Assembly (NCBI GenBank): GCA_964501335.1
Contig: CAZCTC010000014.1
Location: 81,182 to 145,181 of the forward strand
From: CAZCTC01 sp964501335
GTDB lineage: Bacteria > Chloroflexota > Anaerolineae > B4-G1 > SLSP01
Direction of reading: 5' to 3'
Length of the DNA: 64,000 nucleotides
Part shown: piece by piece, positions 45,287-54,364 of the stretch
Layout: each line of letters opens with the position of its first letter
Position numbering within the stretch: the stretch's first letter is position 1
Made by a program: the position numbers and the translations under genes
Notes under the pieces: generated by a model
What the model was told of the DNA's origin: nothing
What the model saw: only the letters and a program-made list of their open reading frames with translations
The model's database searches: none

Positions 45287-47359
45287 TTAGGCGCCATACA
45301 GGATGGCTTCCATCTGCCGTGAGTCCACCGGTGCATAGTGGTGGAGCTCCATCGAAAAGGTGCCCCGTCCCTGCGTCAAACTGCGCAGCTCGGTAGCATA
45401 CCCAAACATTTTGGCCAGAGGGGATTCGGCGTGCACCGCCTGGAGTCCTCCAGCCCGGGCCTCCATCATCTGGATTGTGGCCCCGCGGGCGCTCAAGTCG
45501 CCCAGCACATCTCCCACAAAGCCTTCCGGCATCACGACTTCGACACTCATCACCGGCTCCAAAAGAACCGGCCCGGCTGTCTCCACCGCCTGGCGGAAAG
45601 CCTGGGCTCCCGCCGCTTTGAAGGCGATTTCGCTGGAGAGATCCGGTTGAGTTGTAGCTTCAAGCAACCGGACGTGCACCCCTACCAGCTGATACCCCGC
45701 GAGTGGGCCGCTATCTAACGACTCTAACACCCCCACGCGCACTGCATCAGCATAAAGCTGCGGCAGGATTTGGGGGCGTACCATCGTTTCAAAAGGTGAA
45801 CCTTCATCAGGTTCGGCGGGTAGGACCTCTAAGACGACGCGGGCGTACTGTGGCTTTCCGCCCAGCATCCGATCGAACACGACTTCGACGCGACTGGCCT
45901 TAGTGATGGTCTCCCGGTAGGCGACGCGAGGTTTCCCTACATTCGCGCCCACCCGGAATTCCCGCAACATCCGATCTACCAGGATCTCCAGATGGAGTTC
46001 GCCCATCCCGGAGATGATCGTCTGGCCGGTATTTTCATCCACCCGCACCCGGAAGGTGGGATCTTCTTCAGCAAAGCGTTGCAGCGCTTCGTTCAGGCGA
46101 TCCTGATCGGCGACCGTTTTAGGCTCTACCGCCATCATGGTTACCGGCTCCGGGAAGCGAATCGACTCTAAAACTAAGGGCGCATTGAGCGCACAAAGTG
46201 TATCGGCCGTGAACGATTGTTTCAGCCCTACGGTAGCGCCGATATCCCCGGCGCGGAACTCCTCCACCTCTTCACGATGCGAGGAGAACATCCGTAGTAA
46301 CTTGGGCACCCGTTCCCGCACGCCTTTGGTGGCGTTGAAAACCACCGAACCCGTGCGAATCGTTCCTGAGTAGACTCGGAAATAAGCCAATCGGCCCACA
46401 TAGGGGTCCGTAGCAATTTTAAAGATCAAAGCCGCCAGAGGACCGTCGGGGTCCGCTTCACGGGTTTCTGTAGCACCACTGGCTGGTATTATCCCCTGAA
46501 CTGGCGGAATGTCCAGCGGCGAGGGCAAGAAATCGATAATTGCATCCAGCAGCGGTTGAACTCCTTTGTTGCGGAGCGATGTGCCGCAGAGGACCGGATG
46601 CATTATCCCGGCGATAGTAGCGCGCCGCAGGACAGCGCGCAGATTTTCCGCCGAAATTTCTTCCCCTTCTAAATAGCGTTCCATCAGAGCATCGTCGATT
46701 TCGACAATCGATTCCAGCATCGCCTCGCGAGCTTTGCGGGCCTCGTCTTCCACCTCCGCCGGGATGGGGATCTCCTGAATCTGTTCTCCGGCATCATCTG
46801 TCCAGATGAATGCCTTCCAACTCATCAAGTCGACCAATCCCTGGAAGCTGGATTCAGCTCCAATGGGCCACTGAATGGGCACCGCTTTCGCCTTGAGCCG
46901 TTCGTGGATGGTTCCTACAGCATGGGCGAAGTCGGCGCCGAGTTTATCCATTTTGTTAATGAACGCGATGAGCGGCACTCCGAAGGCTCGCGCCTGGCGC
47001 CAGACCGTTTCGGATTGGGATTCTACTCCCGCCGTCCCATCGAAGACCACCACCCCGCCATCCAGCACCCGCAAGCTGCGCTGCACCTCGGCTGTAAAGT
47101 CGATGTGCCCTGGGGTATCTACAATATTGATCTTATGGTCGCGCCAGTAACAGGTTACGGCTGCCGATGTGATTGTAATCCCCCGCTCACGTTCCTGGAC
47201 CATCCAATCGGTGACAGTGGTCCCTTCATCTACATTGCCCAACCGATGCGTACGACCCGTATAATAGAGAATCCGTTCGGTGGTCGTAGTTTTGCCCGCA
47301 TCAATGTGGGCGATAATGCCGATGTTTCTTATTTTATCGAGTAAATGTTCTTCGACCAT
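45287..47359 (-). CDS. fusA: Elongation factor G
   Basis: A 690-residue translocase GTPase. P-loop AHIDAGKT, the switch I motif RGITITSAAV (canonical, unlike the neighbouring EF-Tu), DTPGHIDF and NKMDK are visible. Domains 2 to 5 follow, with GMGELHLEILVDRM at domain 3. Classic str-operon place between rpsG and tuf. Codon use seems somewhat less biased than in the adjacent ribosomal genes. Confidence 0.97.
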   Translation of the reverse strand: MVEEHLLDKIRNIGIIAHIDAGKTTTTERILYYTGRTHRLGNVDEGTTVTDWMVQERERGITITSAAVTCYWRDHKINIVDTPGHIDFTAEVQRSLRVLDGGVVVFDGTAGVESQSETVWRQARAFGVPLIAFINKMDKLGADFAHAVGTIHERLKAKAVPIQWPIGAESSFQGLVDLMSWKAFIWTDDAGEQIQEIPIPAEVEDEARKAREAMLESIVEIDDALMERYLEGEEISAENLRAVLRRATIAGIMHPVLCGTSLRNKGVQPLLDAIIDFLPSPLDIPPVQGIIPASGATETREADPDGPLAALIFKIATDPYVGRLAYFRVYSGTIRTGSVVFNATKGVRERVPKLLRMFSSHREEVEEFRAGDIGATVGLKQSFTADTLCALNAPLVLESIRFPEPVTMMAVEPKTVADQDRLNEALQRFAEEDPTFRVRVDENTGQTIISGMGELHLEILVDRMLREFRVGANVGKPRVAYRETITKASRVEVVFDRMLGGKPQYARVVLEVLPAEPDEGSPFETMVRPQILPQLYADAVRVGVLESLDSGPLAGYQLVGVHVRLLEATTQPDLSSEIAFKAAGAQAFRQAVETAGPVLLEPVMSVEVVMPEGFVGDVLGDLSARGATIQMMEARAGGLQAVHAESPLAKMFGYATELRSLTQGRGTFSMELHHYAPVDSRQMEAILYGA

Positions 47360-47411
47360 CGCCGTACTCCTTTAAAGGTGAAGTCTGCGGCGACGGCCCA
47401 ACCAACCCCGA

Positions 47412-47882
47412 CTACCAGCGCAGATGCGCAAAGGCCCGGTTGGCCTCGGCCATTTTGTGGGTTTCCTCGCGCTTTTTGACGGCGGACCCGGCTCCATCAG
47501 AAGCCTCGATCAACTCAGCCGCCAGCTTTTCCGGCATCCCGCGGCCAGCGCGCTTGCGCGCAGCACCCAACATCCAGCGGATCGCCAAGGCGACCTGCCG
47601 ATAATAAGGCACTTCCACCGGGATCTGATAGGTCGCCCCACCCACCCGGCGCGGTTTGACTTCCAAAGCCGGGAAGACGTTGCGCATTGCGGCTTCAAAG
47701 ACATCAAGCGGGGACTTGTTGGTGCGGGCCGCAACCAAATCCAGAGCATCATACATCACATGCTGCGCGGTGCTTTTCTTGCCGTCGTGCATCATGCGAT
47801 TGATGAACTTCTGGAGCAGAACGCTATTGTAGCGAATATCGGGCGCGATTTCGCGCTTAGGCGGACGTTCCCTTCTAGGCAT
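47412..47882 (-). CDS. rpsG: 30S ribosomal protein S7
   Basis: A 156-residue head-nucleating protein starting MPRRERPPKREIAPD, with FINRMMHDGKKSTAQ and the KPRRVGGATYQIPVEV motif. It follows rpsL by 9 bases. In enteric bacteria S7 autoregulates the str operon. Confidence 0.97.
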   Translation of the reverse strand: MPRRERPPKREIAPDIRYNSVLLQKFINRMMHDGKKSTAQHVMYDALDLVAARTNKSPLDVFEAAMRNVFPALEVKPRRVGGATYQIPVEVPYYRQVALAIRWMLGAARKRAGRGMPEKLAAELIEASDGAGSAVKKREETHKMAEANRAFAHLRW

Positions 47883-47891
47883 AGTTCACTC

Positions 47892-48335
47892 CTACTTCTT
47901 CTTGGCGGCCGGCGCGCCTGCCTTAGGCCGCTTGGAACCGTACTTGGAGCGCTGTTGCTTGCGGCCTTCAACACCGGCGGTATCCATGGCCCCGCGGACC
48001 ACATGATAGCGCACACCGGGAAGATCCTTAACACGACCACCGCGGACCAAAACCACCGAGTGTTCCTGCAAATTATGGCCTTCGCCAGGAATATAAGCAG
48101 TCACTTCGATGCGGTTCGACAAGCGCACGCGAGCGATCTTCCGCAAGGCAGAATTCGGCTTCTTAGGGGTCATCGTGCGGACCACAGTGCAAACCCCACG
48201 CTTCATAGGGTTGCCCTTCTGGGACCGAACACGCTTGCCCTTCAGGGTGTTCAAATTATAGAGCACCGCCGGCGCCTTGGGTTTCCTCACCTTCGGCTTG
48301 CGCCCCTTACGGATCAACTGATTGATTGTGGGCAC
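47892..48335 (-). CDS. rpsL: 30S ribosomal protein S12 (GTG start)
   Basis: A 147-residue decoding-centre protein with RTMTPKKPNSALRKIARVRL and GEGHNLQEHSVVLVRGGRVKDLPG. The streptomycin-contact lysines (TPKKPNS and VKDLPG) are wild type. The start is GTG at 48335 (PTINQLIRKGRK follows), five bases after GAGGAGG. An insertion after KAPAVLYN, as in Firmicutes, and an Ala/Lys tail explain the length. Confidence 0.96.
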   Translation of the reverse strand: MPTINQLIRKGRKPKVRKPKAPAVLYNLNTLKGKRVRSQKGNPMKRGVCTVVRTMTPKKPNSALRKIARVRLSNRIEVTAYIPGEGHNLQEHSVVLVRGGRVKDLPGVRYHVVRGAMDTAGVEGRKQQRSKYGSKRPKAGAPAAKKK

Positions 48336-48449
48336 TTTATCCTCCTCAATGATTCCAGTGAAAGAGGCCATTCAATGATGGCCTCCCCAATCGCGAGTGG
48401 CAGACAACAGAGCACCAGGGGTGTAGCTGGAGCCCACCTGCGAGGTGGT

Positions 48450-48477
48450 ATTCTACCATAAAGTGACAAAAGGTCAA
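48450..48477 (-). promoter_or_regulatory. Promoter of the str/ribosomal superoperon
   Basis: On the minus strand TTGACC (48477-48472) and TAGAAT (48455-48450) are 16 bases apart, about 115 bases before the rpsL start. I see no second promoter of similar quality within the next 20 kb. A leader of roughly 108 nt would be transcribed. Confidence 0.72.
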
Positions 48478-48707
48478 CTTATCGTTTTGGATATTTTTGG
48501 GATTGGGATCCATACCTTTTTGGGAAATTAACTCACTATGCGGCGGTATTTTCAGCAGCCCGCACATGACCTTTGCCGGTAAAAAGCGACGCACGGGAAA
48601 GCGTATGCGTGTTGGTGTTTTTCTCCTGTCTTCCAGGCTCACTACAGAAGTTAAGAATTTTTCTGTTATCCGAATCAAAAGCCCGGTTGATAACCTGAGT
48701 TCTTAAA
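48478..48707. other. Divergent intergenic region, no gene seen
   Basis: About 230 bases lie between the two divergent promoters. Small open frames exist on both strands but have no ribosome sites or recognisable products. Nothing else was recognised. Confidence 0.6.
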
Positions 48708-48735
48708 TTGACGCTTTGGGCATTTTTACTATAAT
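48708..48735 (+). promoter_or_regulatory. Promoter of the large exported protein
   Basis: TTGACG (48708-48713) and a perfect TATAAT (48730-48735), 16 bases apart. The start point would be near 48742, giving a leader of about 125 nt. Confidence 0.78.
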
Positions 48736-48867
48736 GATGTTTATAAACATCCTCACCCCAACGAGCTCCCCCTATTTCCCCTTAACCCGTTCTGTTTTTA
48801 ACCGAATCACCGCAGCCGGCATCAGGCCCTTCGGTAATTCAATCTGGAAAAACAGGAGGTTTGTAAA

Positions 48868-51800
48868 ATGGCACCACAAATGCCTCGATTCAAATGGTTG
48901 GGACTGAGTCTGGGAATTGCCTTGTTGTTGCTGGGTCTTTGGATATGGAGCACGCCGCCGCCCGTTCAAAGTGCCCTGCCCCTTCCGCTCCAAACGGCCA
49001 CCACAATCCCTCGCGGTCAGGCCAATGTAATGGTAGATGGACTCTGTAATACAGCCGAATACAACGATGCGCTGGCAGTCCCCTTTACCTACCCTAATTT
49101 GCCCTCAGGAACGCTCTACCTCAAACATGACGGAATGAATTTGTATATCTGTCTCCGGGGCCGGGTGGGAACTTATCCCGATCGCTTTGCCGGTGTCTAC
49201 CTGGATTACAACAACGGCCGGGAACCGATTGCCGAAGCCACCGATCTGGCGCTGCGCACCCACATCCTCAGCGGCACCCTGAACAGCTATAAAGGCAGCG
49301 GAGTGCTCAACGGTTATGTGCCGATCGAACTCACCGGCTGGAATGCCGCGGCAACCAGTATTAATGAAGAAGATATCGAATACCGTATCGCGCTGGGAAT
49401 CACGGGCGGGCGTTGCGGCAATCCCTTCGGCCTGGCCGTTTACCATCACTGGCTGCGGGATAACGGCGACGATGCCGGCTGGCCCGGCAACCAGTACTTC
49501 GACCGGCCCAACACCTGGAGTGAAATGATCCTGGCCAATGCTCCCTGTCAAAATGGTCGTCTGGCTTACATTTACGACCGGGATACGGCCACCGCCGGCG
49601 ATTTCAAAACCCTGTTGGAAACCGCCGGATTCACGGTTCAATTGATCCCGATGACCGATATCATCAATACCGACTTCACACCCTACGATTTGATCATGGT
49701 TGCCGATGACACTGGAGATTTGAACCTTTGGGGAACCCCTGAACAGGTAGCGCAGATCCGCTACAGCGGGAAACCCATCCTGGGCCTGGGAGAAGGAGGT
49801 TATGCCATTCTAGGTCAGTTAAACTCTCCGCTCGGCTGGCCCCATGGGTGGCATGGACCGGAAAGTGCGGTCAAACGGGCACCACAGGCCGGCACCACTC
49901 AATATTATACCGTCCCCCACCTGATGGGCAGCGATCCCCTCACGCTTTACCTGCAAGCCGTCAATGCCGTAGGCATCTACCAGGGACGAGCCCCGGCCTT
50001 CCTGCCGTTAGGATTGGAGATCCCCACGCCAGACCATGCGGTCCTAAGCGCCGACGGTTGCTATCAACTATGGGGCTTCAGTCCAGGGCCGCTGGAAATG
50101 ACCGGCAACGGAAAACAGCTGATGATCAACGCCGTCGTCTACGGCCTCTCCAAACCCTGCACCCCCACCCCCGTTCCGATACAGGAATGTCTCTCCGTGG
50201 CTAAATCAGCGACCCCGCCGGACGGCACCCCCGTCACCCCGGGAGAGATCATCCAATATACCCTCACCTATCATATGGCCGACAGTCAGATCTGCAGCAC
50301 CACCCGGGCCCTGCTAATCGATTCGATTCCGGCCGACACGCTTTATGTCCCCGGCAGCGCCAGCGACGGTATCAGCCCCACCCCCGAGAAAACGCTGATC
50401 TGGGAATTGACCAATCTAACACCAGGCACCACCGAAACCAAAACCTTTTCCGTTCAAGTGCTGGACACCCAATGCCTACATCAGGGCGTCGTCATCAATC
50501 AGGCCCGGATCAAGAGTTCTTTGGGATTGTTCCTCAGCAATGAAATCTATCATCCTTTAGAATGTCCCCCCATCGTGCCCGGCCACAACAATCAACCGCC
50601 CTACGCTGAAGATGAAATTAAAATCTATCCTTATCCTCTGGTGGCAGGAACTCCGGCCGAATTCAGCGTGCGGGTACGCAACATTTCAGGCCTGACCCAA
50701 ACCGTCACGGTCACCTTCCAGACCAGCCCGCAACGCTTCGGGATCGGGCTCAACTTCGGCACCCTTCCGGTTCCAGGAAACCCACGCGTCATCACCCTCA
50801 CTCCGTTCAGCCAGGTCGAAGTCAAAATCAACTGGACTCCGCCGACTTCAGGTCACTACTGCATCCAGGTGAGAATTGAAGGAGAAGGCTTCATCCCCGT
50901 CTTCACACAACGCAACCTGGATGTAGCAGAAAATCTCCAACCCGGCATAGAAGATATCCTGCCCTTCAAAGTCGGTAATCCCACCCCTGTGACCACCGAT
51001 GTCATCCTGGCCGTTGACAACAGCTGCCCCGGCTGGACCGCCTGGGTCACCCCCACCCTGCTCACCGCCGTCGGTCCCCACAGCACCGACATTCGAGATG
51101 CCGAACTGCACGTCATTCCCCCAGTCAGCGGCACTCTGGGGACCGCCTGCCACATCGATGTGCAGGGATGGGCCGGCGGCAAATTGATCGGCGGAATCCG
51201 CAAACTCGACGTGCCGCCGGTCCACCTGCCGCCAGGCAATCCCTGGTGGGAAGAAAAGGAAATCACCATCAACCCGGCACCTCCCATCGTCGGACAACCG
51301 GCACAATACTGCGTCTGGCTGCAAAACCCGCTGCCCCTCAGCCGAACCGTCACTGTCATCTACAACGTCGCTGACTTCGGCGCCGGCATCCCCTTCACTC
51401 CGATCGCCACCCGCACTTACACCTTACCCCCGATCAGCTATGCCCCCTACTGCATCACCTGGACACCAACCGTCACCGGGACCCTGCATCGCTGCCTGCT
51501 GATCATCCTGCGCCAGGCCGGCTTCCAGGATCAAAGGAGCCAGCACAACATCAACCTGGTACGCCGACAGGGAATCCCGATCAACGTTCCCATCACCTTC
51601 CAGATCGGCAACACTGCCCGTTACACCCGACTGCTCACACTCAACACCCAATTGTTCGGACTCCCGCCCAACTGGCAGGTCAAATTCACCCCCACTCCGC
51701 CGCCCCAACTGGGGCCCGGTGCCATCCAAACCTTCACCCTGCAACTTCAACGGATCGGCAAAACCGCCGAGGATGACTATCGCATCGGCGACACCGCCCG

Positions 51801-51918
51801 GGTCGAAGTCGAAGTCCTCCTGGACGGTGAACCGGCCGGCGGACTCTCGGTAGAATTCATCTCTCCGCACATGCTCTACCTGCCCATCGTAGTAAAAAAC
51901 AGCGCCATGCAGAACTGA
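48868..51918 (+). CDS. Large secreted multidomain surface protein
   Basis: A 1016-residue exported protein. A signal peptide or anchor (about residues 10-30, LGLSLGIALLLLGLWIW) is followed by a domain rich in aromatic and Asp/Gly residues. Near 220-320 is a Rossmann-like segment (IYDRDTATAGDFKTLLETAG, MVADDTGD) resembling those that bring surface proteins a glutamine-amidotransferase/ThuA-like fold. A DUF11-type Ig-like repeat follows (about 445-565; LSVAKSATPPDGTPVTPGE), then several CARDB-like beta domains to the end. No sorting motif or C-terminal membrane helix is evident, so the product is probably released or held by its N-terminus. AGGAGG stands before the ATG. Function unknown. Confidence 0.85.
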   Translation: MAPQMPRFKWLGLSLGIALLLLGLWIWSTPPPVQSALPLPLQTATTIPRGQANVMVDGLCNTAEYNDALAVPFTYPNLPSGTLYLKHDGMNLYICLRGRVGTYPDRFAGVYLDYNNGREPIAEATDLALRTHILSGTLNSYKGSGVLNGYVPIELTGWNAAATSINEEDIEYRIALGITGGRCGNPFGLAVYHHWLRDNGDDAGWPGNQYFDRPNTWSEMILANAPCQNGRLAYIYDRDTATAGDFKTLLETAGFTVQLIPMTDIINTDFTPYDLIMVADDTGDLNLWGTPEQVAQIRYSGKPILGLGEGGYAILGQLNSPLGWPHGWHGPESAVKRAPQAGTTQYYTVPHLMGSDPLTLYLQAVNAVGIYQGRAPAFLPLGLEIPTPDHAVLSADGCYQLWGFSPGPLEMTGNGKQLMINAVVYGLSKPCTPTPVPIQECLSVAKSATPPDGTPVTPGEIIQYTLTYHMADSQICSTTRALLIDSIPADTLYVPGSASDGISPTPEKTLIWELTNLTPGTTETKTFSVQVLDTQCLHQGVVINQARIKSSLGLFLSNEIYHPLECPPIVPGHNNQPPYAEDEIKIYPYPLVAGTPAEFSVRVRNISGLTQTVTVTFQTSPQRFGIGLNFGTLPVPGNPRVITLTPFSQVEVKINWTPPTSGHYCIQVRIEGEGFIPVFTQRNLDVAENLQPGIEDILPFKVGNPTPVTTDVILAVDNSCPGWTAWVTPTLLTAVGPHSTDIRDAELHVIPPVSGTLGTACHIDVQGWAGGKLIGGIRKLDVPPVHLPPGNPWWEEKEITINPAPPIVGQPAQYCVWLQNPLPLSRTVTVIYNVADFGAGIPFTPIATRTYTLPPISYAPYCITWTPTVTGTLHRCLLIILRQAGFQDQRSQHNINLVRRQGIPINVPITFQIGNTARYTRLLTLNTQLFGLPPNWQVKFTPTPPPQLGPGAIQTFTLQLQRIGKTAEDDYRIGDTARVEVEVLLDGEPAGGLSVEFISPHMLYLPIVVKNSAMQN

Positions 51919-51936
51919 CACAAAGCATCAACAGCT

Positions 51937-51974
51937 CTTTTCGCGCGCGTGCATTCGGGCACGCGCGCGAAAAG
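51937..51974. repeat. 16-bp-stem hairpin with ATTCGG loop
   Basis: CTTTTCGCGCGCGTGC, ATTCGG, then the exact reverse complement. No T-run follows. It lies 19 bases after the large exported-protein gene and is a member of the dispersed palindrome family (lower stem TTTTCGCGCG shared with others). Confidence 0.88.
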
Positions 51975-52003
51975 GGGTGGAAAAAGCAGCTTTTTAGCCC
52001 AAC

Positions 52004-52031
52004 TTGCCAAAAAACGGCTTTGTGCTATAAT
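52004..52031 (+). promoter_or_regulatory. Promoter of tRNA-Val
   Basis: TTGCCA (52004-52009) and TATAAT (52026-52031), 16 bases apart, ending 11 bases before the mature tRNA 5' end. Confidence 0.75.
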
Positions 52032-52042
52032 CTGAACTGCAT

Positions 52043-52116
52043 GGGCGGTTAGCTCAGATGGCTAGAGCGCCGCGTTGACATCGCGGAGGTCAGAAGTTCA
52101 AGTCTTCTATCGCCCA
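52043..52116 (+). tRNA. tRNA-Val (anticodon GAC)
   Basis: A full cloverleaf can be drawn: acceptor GGGCGGT/ATCGCCC (one G-T pair), D stem GCTC/GAGC, anticodon stem CCGCG/CGCGG with loop TTGACAT, variable AGGTC, T stem AGAAG/CTTCT with loop TTCAAGT, discriminator A. Length is 74 nt and CCA is not encoded. It is flanked by its own promoter and terminator. Its 3' end borders remnant DNA, as tRNA genes often do at integration sites, but no attachment repeat was seen. Confidence 0.97.
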
Positions 52117-52147
52117 CTGCTTCGGTTTTTTACCGGGTAACCGGTAG

Positions 52148-52179
52148 CGACGGCCCGGCTAATCATCCGGGTCGTTTTT
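52148..52179 (+). terminator. Terminator after tRNA-Val
   Basis: CGAC-GG-CCCGG pairs with CCGGGTCG around an AATCAT-containing loop (GG bulge), followed by TTTTTG. Confidence 0.75.
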
Positions 52180-52236
52180 GTTTATCCCAGGAGGGCGACA
52201 TGGTAGATTTGGACCTGCCGACCTATAGATAGTTCC

Positions 52237-52559
52237 TTATACCGTAGACTCAGGAATACCCGTCGGTTTCGACTGGGCCTGTTTCCAAAGTTGTAAAAAT
52301 TTCTCCCCATCGCATAACACGATCGGTTTCCCCTTCGCCCATTCCTGAGCAGGGCGGGAAAATTTTCCACAAGTAATCACCATCCCCTTATCAGCCTTTT
52401 CATGCTAAGTTCCAATAAATCTTTCCTGTCATTAATTTTCCCGGCTTTTTGAAGCAATTGCCCCCTATCCCGCCACTTCAATCCATAAGCCAGACCGATT
52501 AAGGCAGGGCCAGTCAAAAAGAAAAGGACTGTGTTAACCGGCTCTGGAATCAATACGAA
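52237..52559 (-). pseudogene. Frameshifted, truncated Mrr-like restriction endonuclease remnant
   Basis: Two minus-strand frames join into one product if a single A is restored in the AAAA run at about 52399. The first (52559 to about 52400) reads ...KAGKINDRKDLLELSMKR. The second (52404 to 52237) reads KADKGMVITCGKFSRPAQEW and ends CDGEKFLQLW. The joined part resembles the C-terminus of Mrr-type nuclease domains, where DKGxxITxGxFxxPA and LxDGExLxxLW recur. No start codon with a ribosome site is found, so the 5' end is also missing. The first frame follows directly, in phase, after the stop of the gene at 52566. The Mrr assignment is moderate; the frameshift reading is strong. Confidence 0.55.
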
Positions 52560-52565
52560 ACCGAT

Positions 52566-53903
52566 TTACTTTTTACGCTCAACCAACCGACTTAATCGCA
52601 AGTTACCCTCTGGCAACACCGTCAAAAAGGTATGGGATCCTGAATGATAAGCATGAGGAACAAACTCACTCGCTTTCAATACGCCCATACCGCGGTCCAT
52701 ATCCCAAACCATCGTTCCATATTTCTCCGAAACGGAAAATAAAAATCGATCGAAAATCAAGGTACCACGATGACCGAGACCTTTCCACCACCCATCTTCA
52801 TCCATAGACGCAATCTCAGGACCTGGAAACCAATCAACCGGGGCCCCCGTACTAAGATCAACCCACCGAACAGCTGAAATGAGCGAAGATTCATCATTAC
52901 CATAGCCCCAAAGAGCCAGGATATGATCGCCCAACCAGCCCATAGGCATATCCCAACAGGGGAAATCGCTTACGGACCTTAACGATGGACCATCCTCCGA
53001 TTCCCAAACATTCTCCTCCAACCAACGAGGCAAATTCCAGGCTGCAACCACCGCCCAGGGATGCCAGACCCAACCATCATCCACAATCCAGTTTTGATCG
53101 GGAGAAACCATCAAACGGCCATGGAAATAATCCAGGTAATGCTCGGGTCGTACCTTCTCTACATATTGAGTCGGCTCACGAGGAGTCAATAACACACCCG
53201 TTGCCGGATCCGATATATCCAACCGGTTCCACTCCGTCCCATGAATCAGCAAGGTTCGCCCTTTATACTCCCAGAAAGCCAGGGGAAAACTCGAAAAATC
53301 GGCATGATAATCCTCGCGGGAGAGAAACATAGTACGACGCCCTGCAATCAAATCCACGACCACGCCGCGAGTCTTCCGCAAATTAGCCAGAGCCCCCCAC
53401 TTTCCATCTAAGGAAATGACCAACTCCAGGGGCGATGAAAGATCCACATCGTCTGGTGACAGTTGAAAAATGGGAGTAAGCTCTGAGTTTTCACAATCGA
53501 TACGGACCACAACTCCCGCCGCCGTTACTCCAATCCAGACTGCCCCTGCTTCCGACAGCAAAGGTTGAACTTCCAACAAAGGTTCTGTTTTCAGTCCCGG
53601 GAAGTTTATCTGCTGATGCTCAAAATCCAAAGAAGTCTTTTCAAAATAGACCTCTGGCCGACCTATATTGCCATGTTCAGAAACTTTTCCTTCAATCTTA
53701 TCGAAACAACCTTTACAAACCGGCTGCAACACTGTGGGAAGAATATCAAGTTCTTTAGCACATCTTTGACAGATAAGATGATAAGTCTTTCCCACCCCCG
53801 TAAAAAACCTGTAATACCCGATCACCTTCTTGGATTCTAAAAGATGAGTACAAATCTGATAATTTCCCGCTGAACTCTCATGCGAACAACTTAAAACAGC
53901 CAT
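52566..53903 (-). CDS. Protein of unknown function with N-terminal cysteine pairs
   Basis: A 445-residue protein I cannot assign. The first 70 residues hold Cys6, His8, Cys18, His20, and two CxxC pairs (Cys45-Cys48, Cys63-Cys66), suggesting one or two zinc sites. The remainder is rich in Trp, Asp and Gly with repeated beta-strand patterns (for example GAVWIGVTAAGVVVRID, KWGALANLRKTRGVVVDL and YGTMVWDMDRGMGVLK), consistent with a beta-propeller. No signal peptide or membrane helix is seen, so it is probably cytosolic. AGGAAGG precedes the ATG. It has lower GC than the chemotaxis block and sits among remnants, so it may have been acquired. Confidence 0.72.
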   Translation of the reverse strand: MAVLSCSHESSAGNYQICTHLLESKKVIGYYRFFTGVGKTYHLICQRCAKELDILPTVLQPVCKGCFDKIEGKVSEHGNIGRPEVYFEKTSLDFEHQQINFPGLKTEPLLEVQPLLSEAGAVWIGVTAAGVVVRIDCENSELTPIFQLSPDDVDLSSPLELVISLDGKWGALANLRKTRGVVVDLIAGRRTMFLSREDYHADFSSFPLAFWEYKGRTLLIHGTEWNRLDISDPATGVLLTPREPTQYVEKVRPEHYLDYFHGRLMVSPDQNWIVDDGWVWHPWAVVAAWNLPRWLEENVWESEDGPSLRSVSDFPCWDMPMGWLGDHILALWGYGNDESSLISAVRWVDLSTGAPVDWFPGPEIASMDEDGWWKGLGHRGTLIFDRFLFSVSEKYGTMVWDMDRGMGVLKASEFVPHAYHSGSHTFLTVLPEGNLRLSRLVERKK

Positions 53904-54364
53904 AGCACCTTCCTGATAAATAGTTCAAAAATTATCATCAGAGCTACAACCCTCGGAATAGAATGTATACACCTGGCGATCGTTCAACATAAAGCTCAAG
54001 GATGATTCACTATCGTTTAAAGCCTCCCTCAATGGAGAGCCGTGTGTTTCCTCTTGGAGATTCTCAGCGCCACTTATCGACTGTCTATGACCTTATCCAC
54101 ACCTTCAAGACAGTTATCCCCAGGGAGGAGAACTATGGAATGTGTCGGTGAACTCTGTCGGATGAACTGTTATTTGCGTTTACGCTTTGTGGAACCGTAA
54201 CCTTTGAGGCGCACCCCATTGATTGTCATTAGACACGCTAAAGTAATGGAGGAGATATTCGGCCTGCCGCCGGCGGAGTCGAAGAGTGCTGCGTAAGGAC
54301 GTATTATCAAGCCGGGCCGGGGAGTTCCCCGGCCCGGCCATCAACAAAATTCTTCATAACCCCG
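53904..54364. other. Intergenic region without a recognisable gene
   Basis: About 460 bases with no credible gene. A short minus-strand stretch near 54183-54235 reads TINGVRLKGYGSTKRKRK before a stop and may be the tail of a lost gene, but no family could be named. A GC-rich hairpin lies at 54311-54338. Confidence 0.5.
54311..54338. repeat. GC-rich 13-bp inverted repeat
   Basis: GCCGGGCCGGGGA pairs with TCCCCGGCCCGGC around GT. It lies 27 bases after the stop of the minus-strand WD40 gene, so it may protect or end that transcript, but no T-run follows. Confidence 0.7.

Noticed and set aside
47892..48335. Streptomycin-resistance substitution in S12
   Set aside because: The lysines in TPKKPNS and VKDLPG are wild type.
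51937..51974. Terminator for the large exported protein
   Set aside because: Strong stem, but GGGTGG follows instead of a T-run; treated as a palindrome-family member.
52043..52404. Integration site at the tRNA-Val gene
   Set aside because: No direct repeat of the tRNA 3' end and no integrase gene could be found in the window.
52470..52565. PEP-CTERM-like tail (IPEPV, hydrophobic helix, KWRDR) after the 52566 gene stop
   Set aside because: It lies beyond a stop codon, the upstream protein has no signal peptide, and the frame runs on well past the basic residues; it fits the nuclease remnant better.
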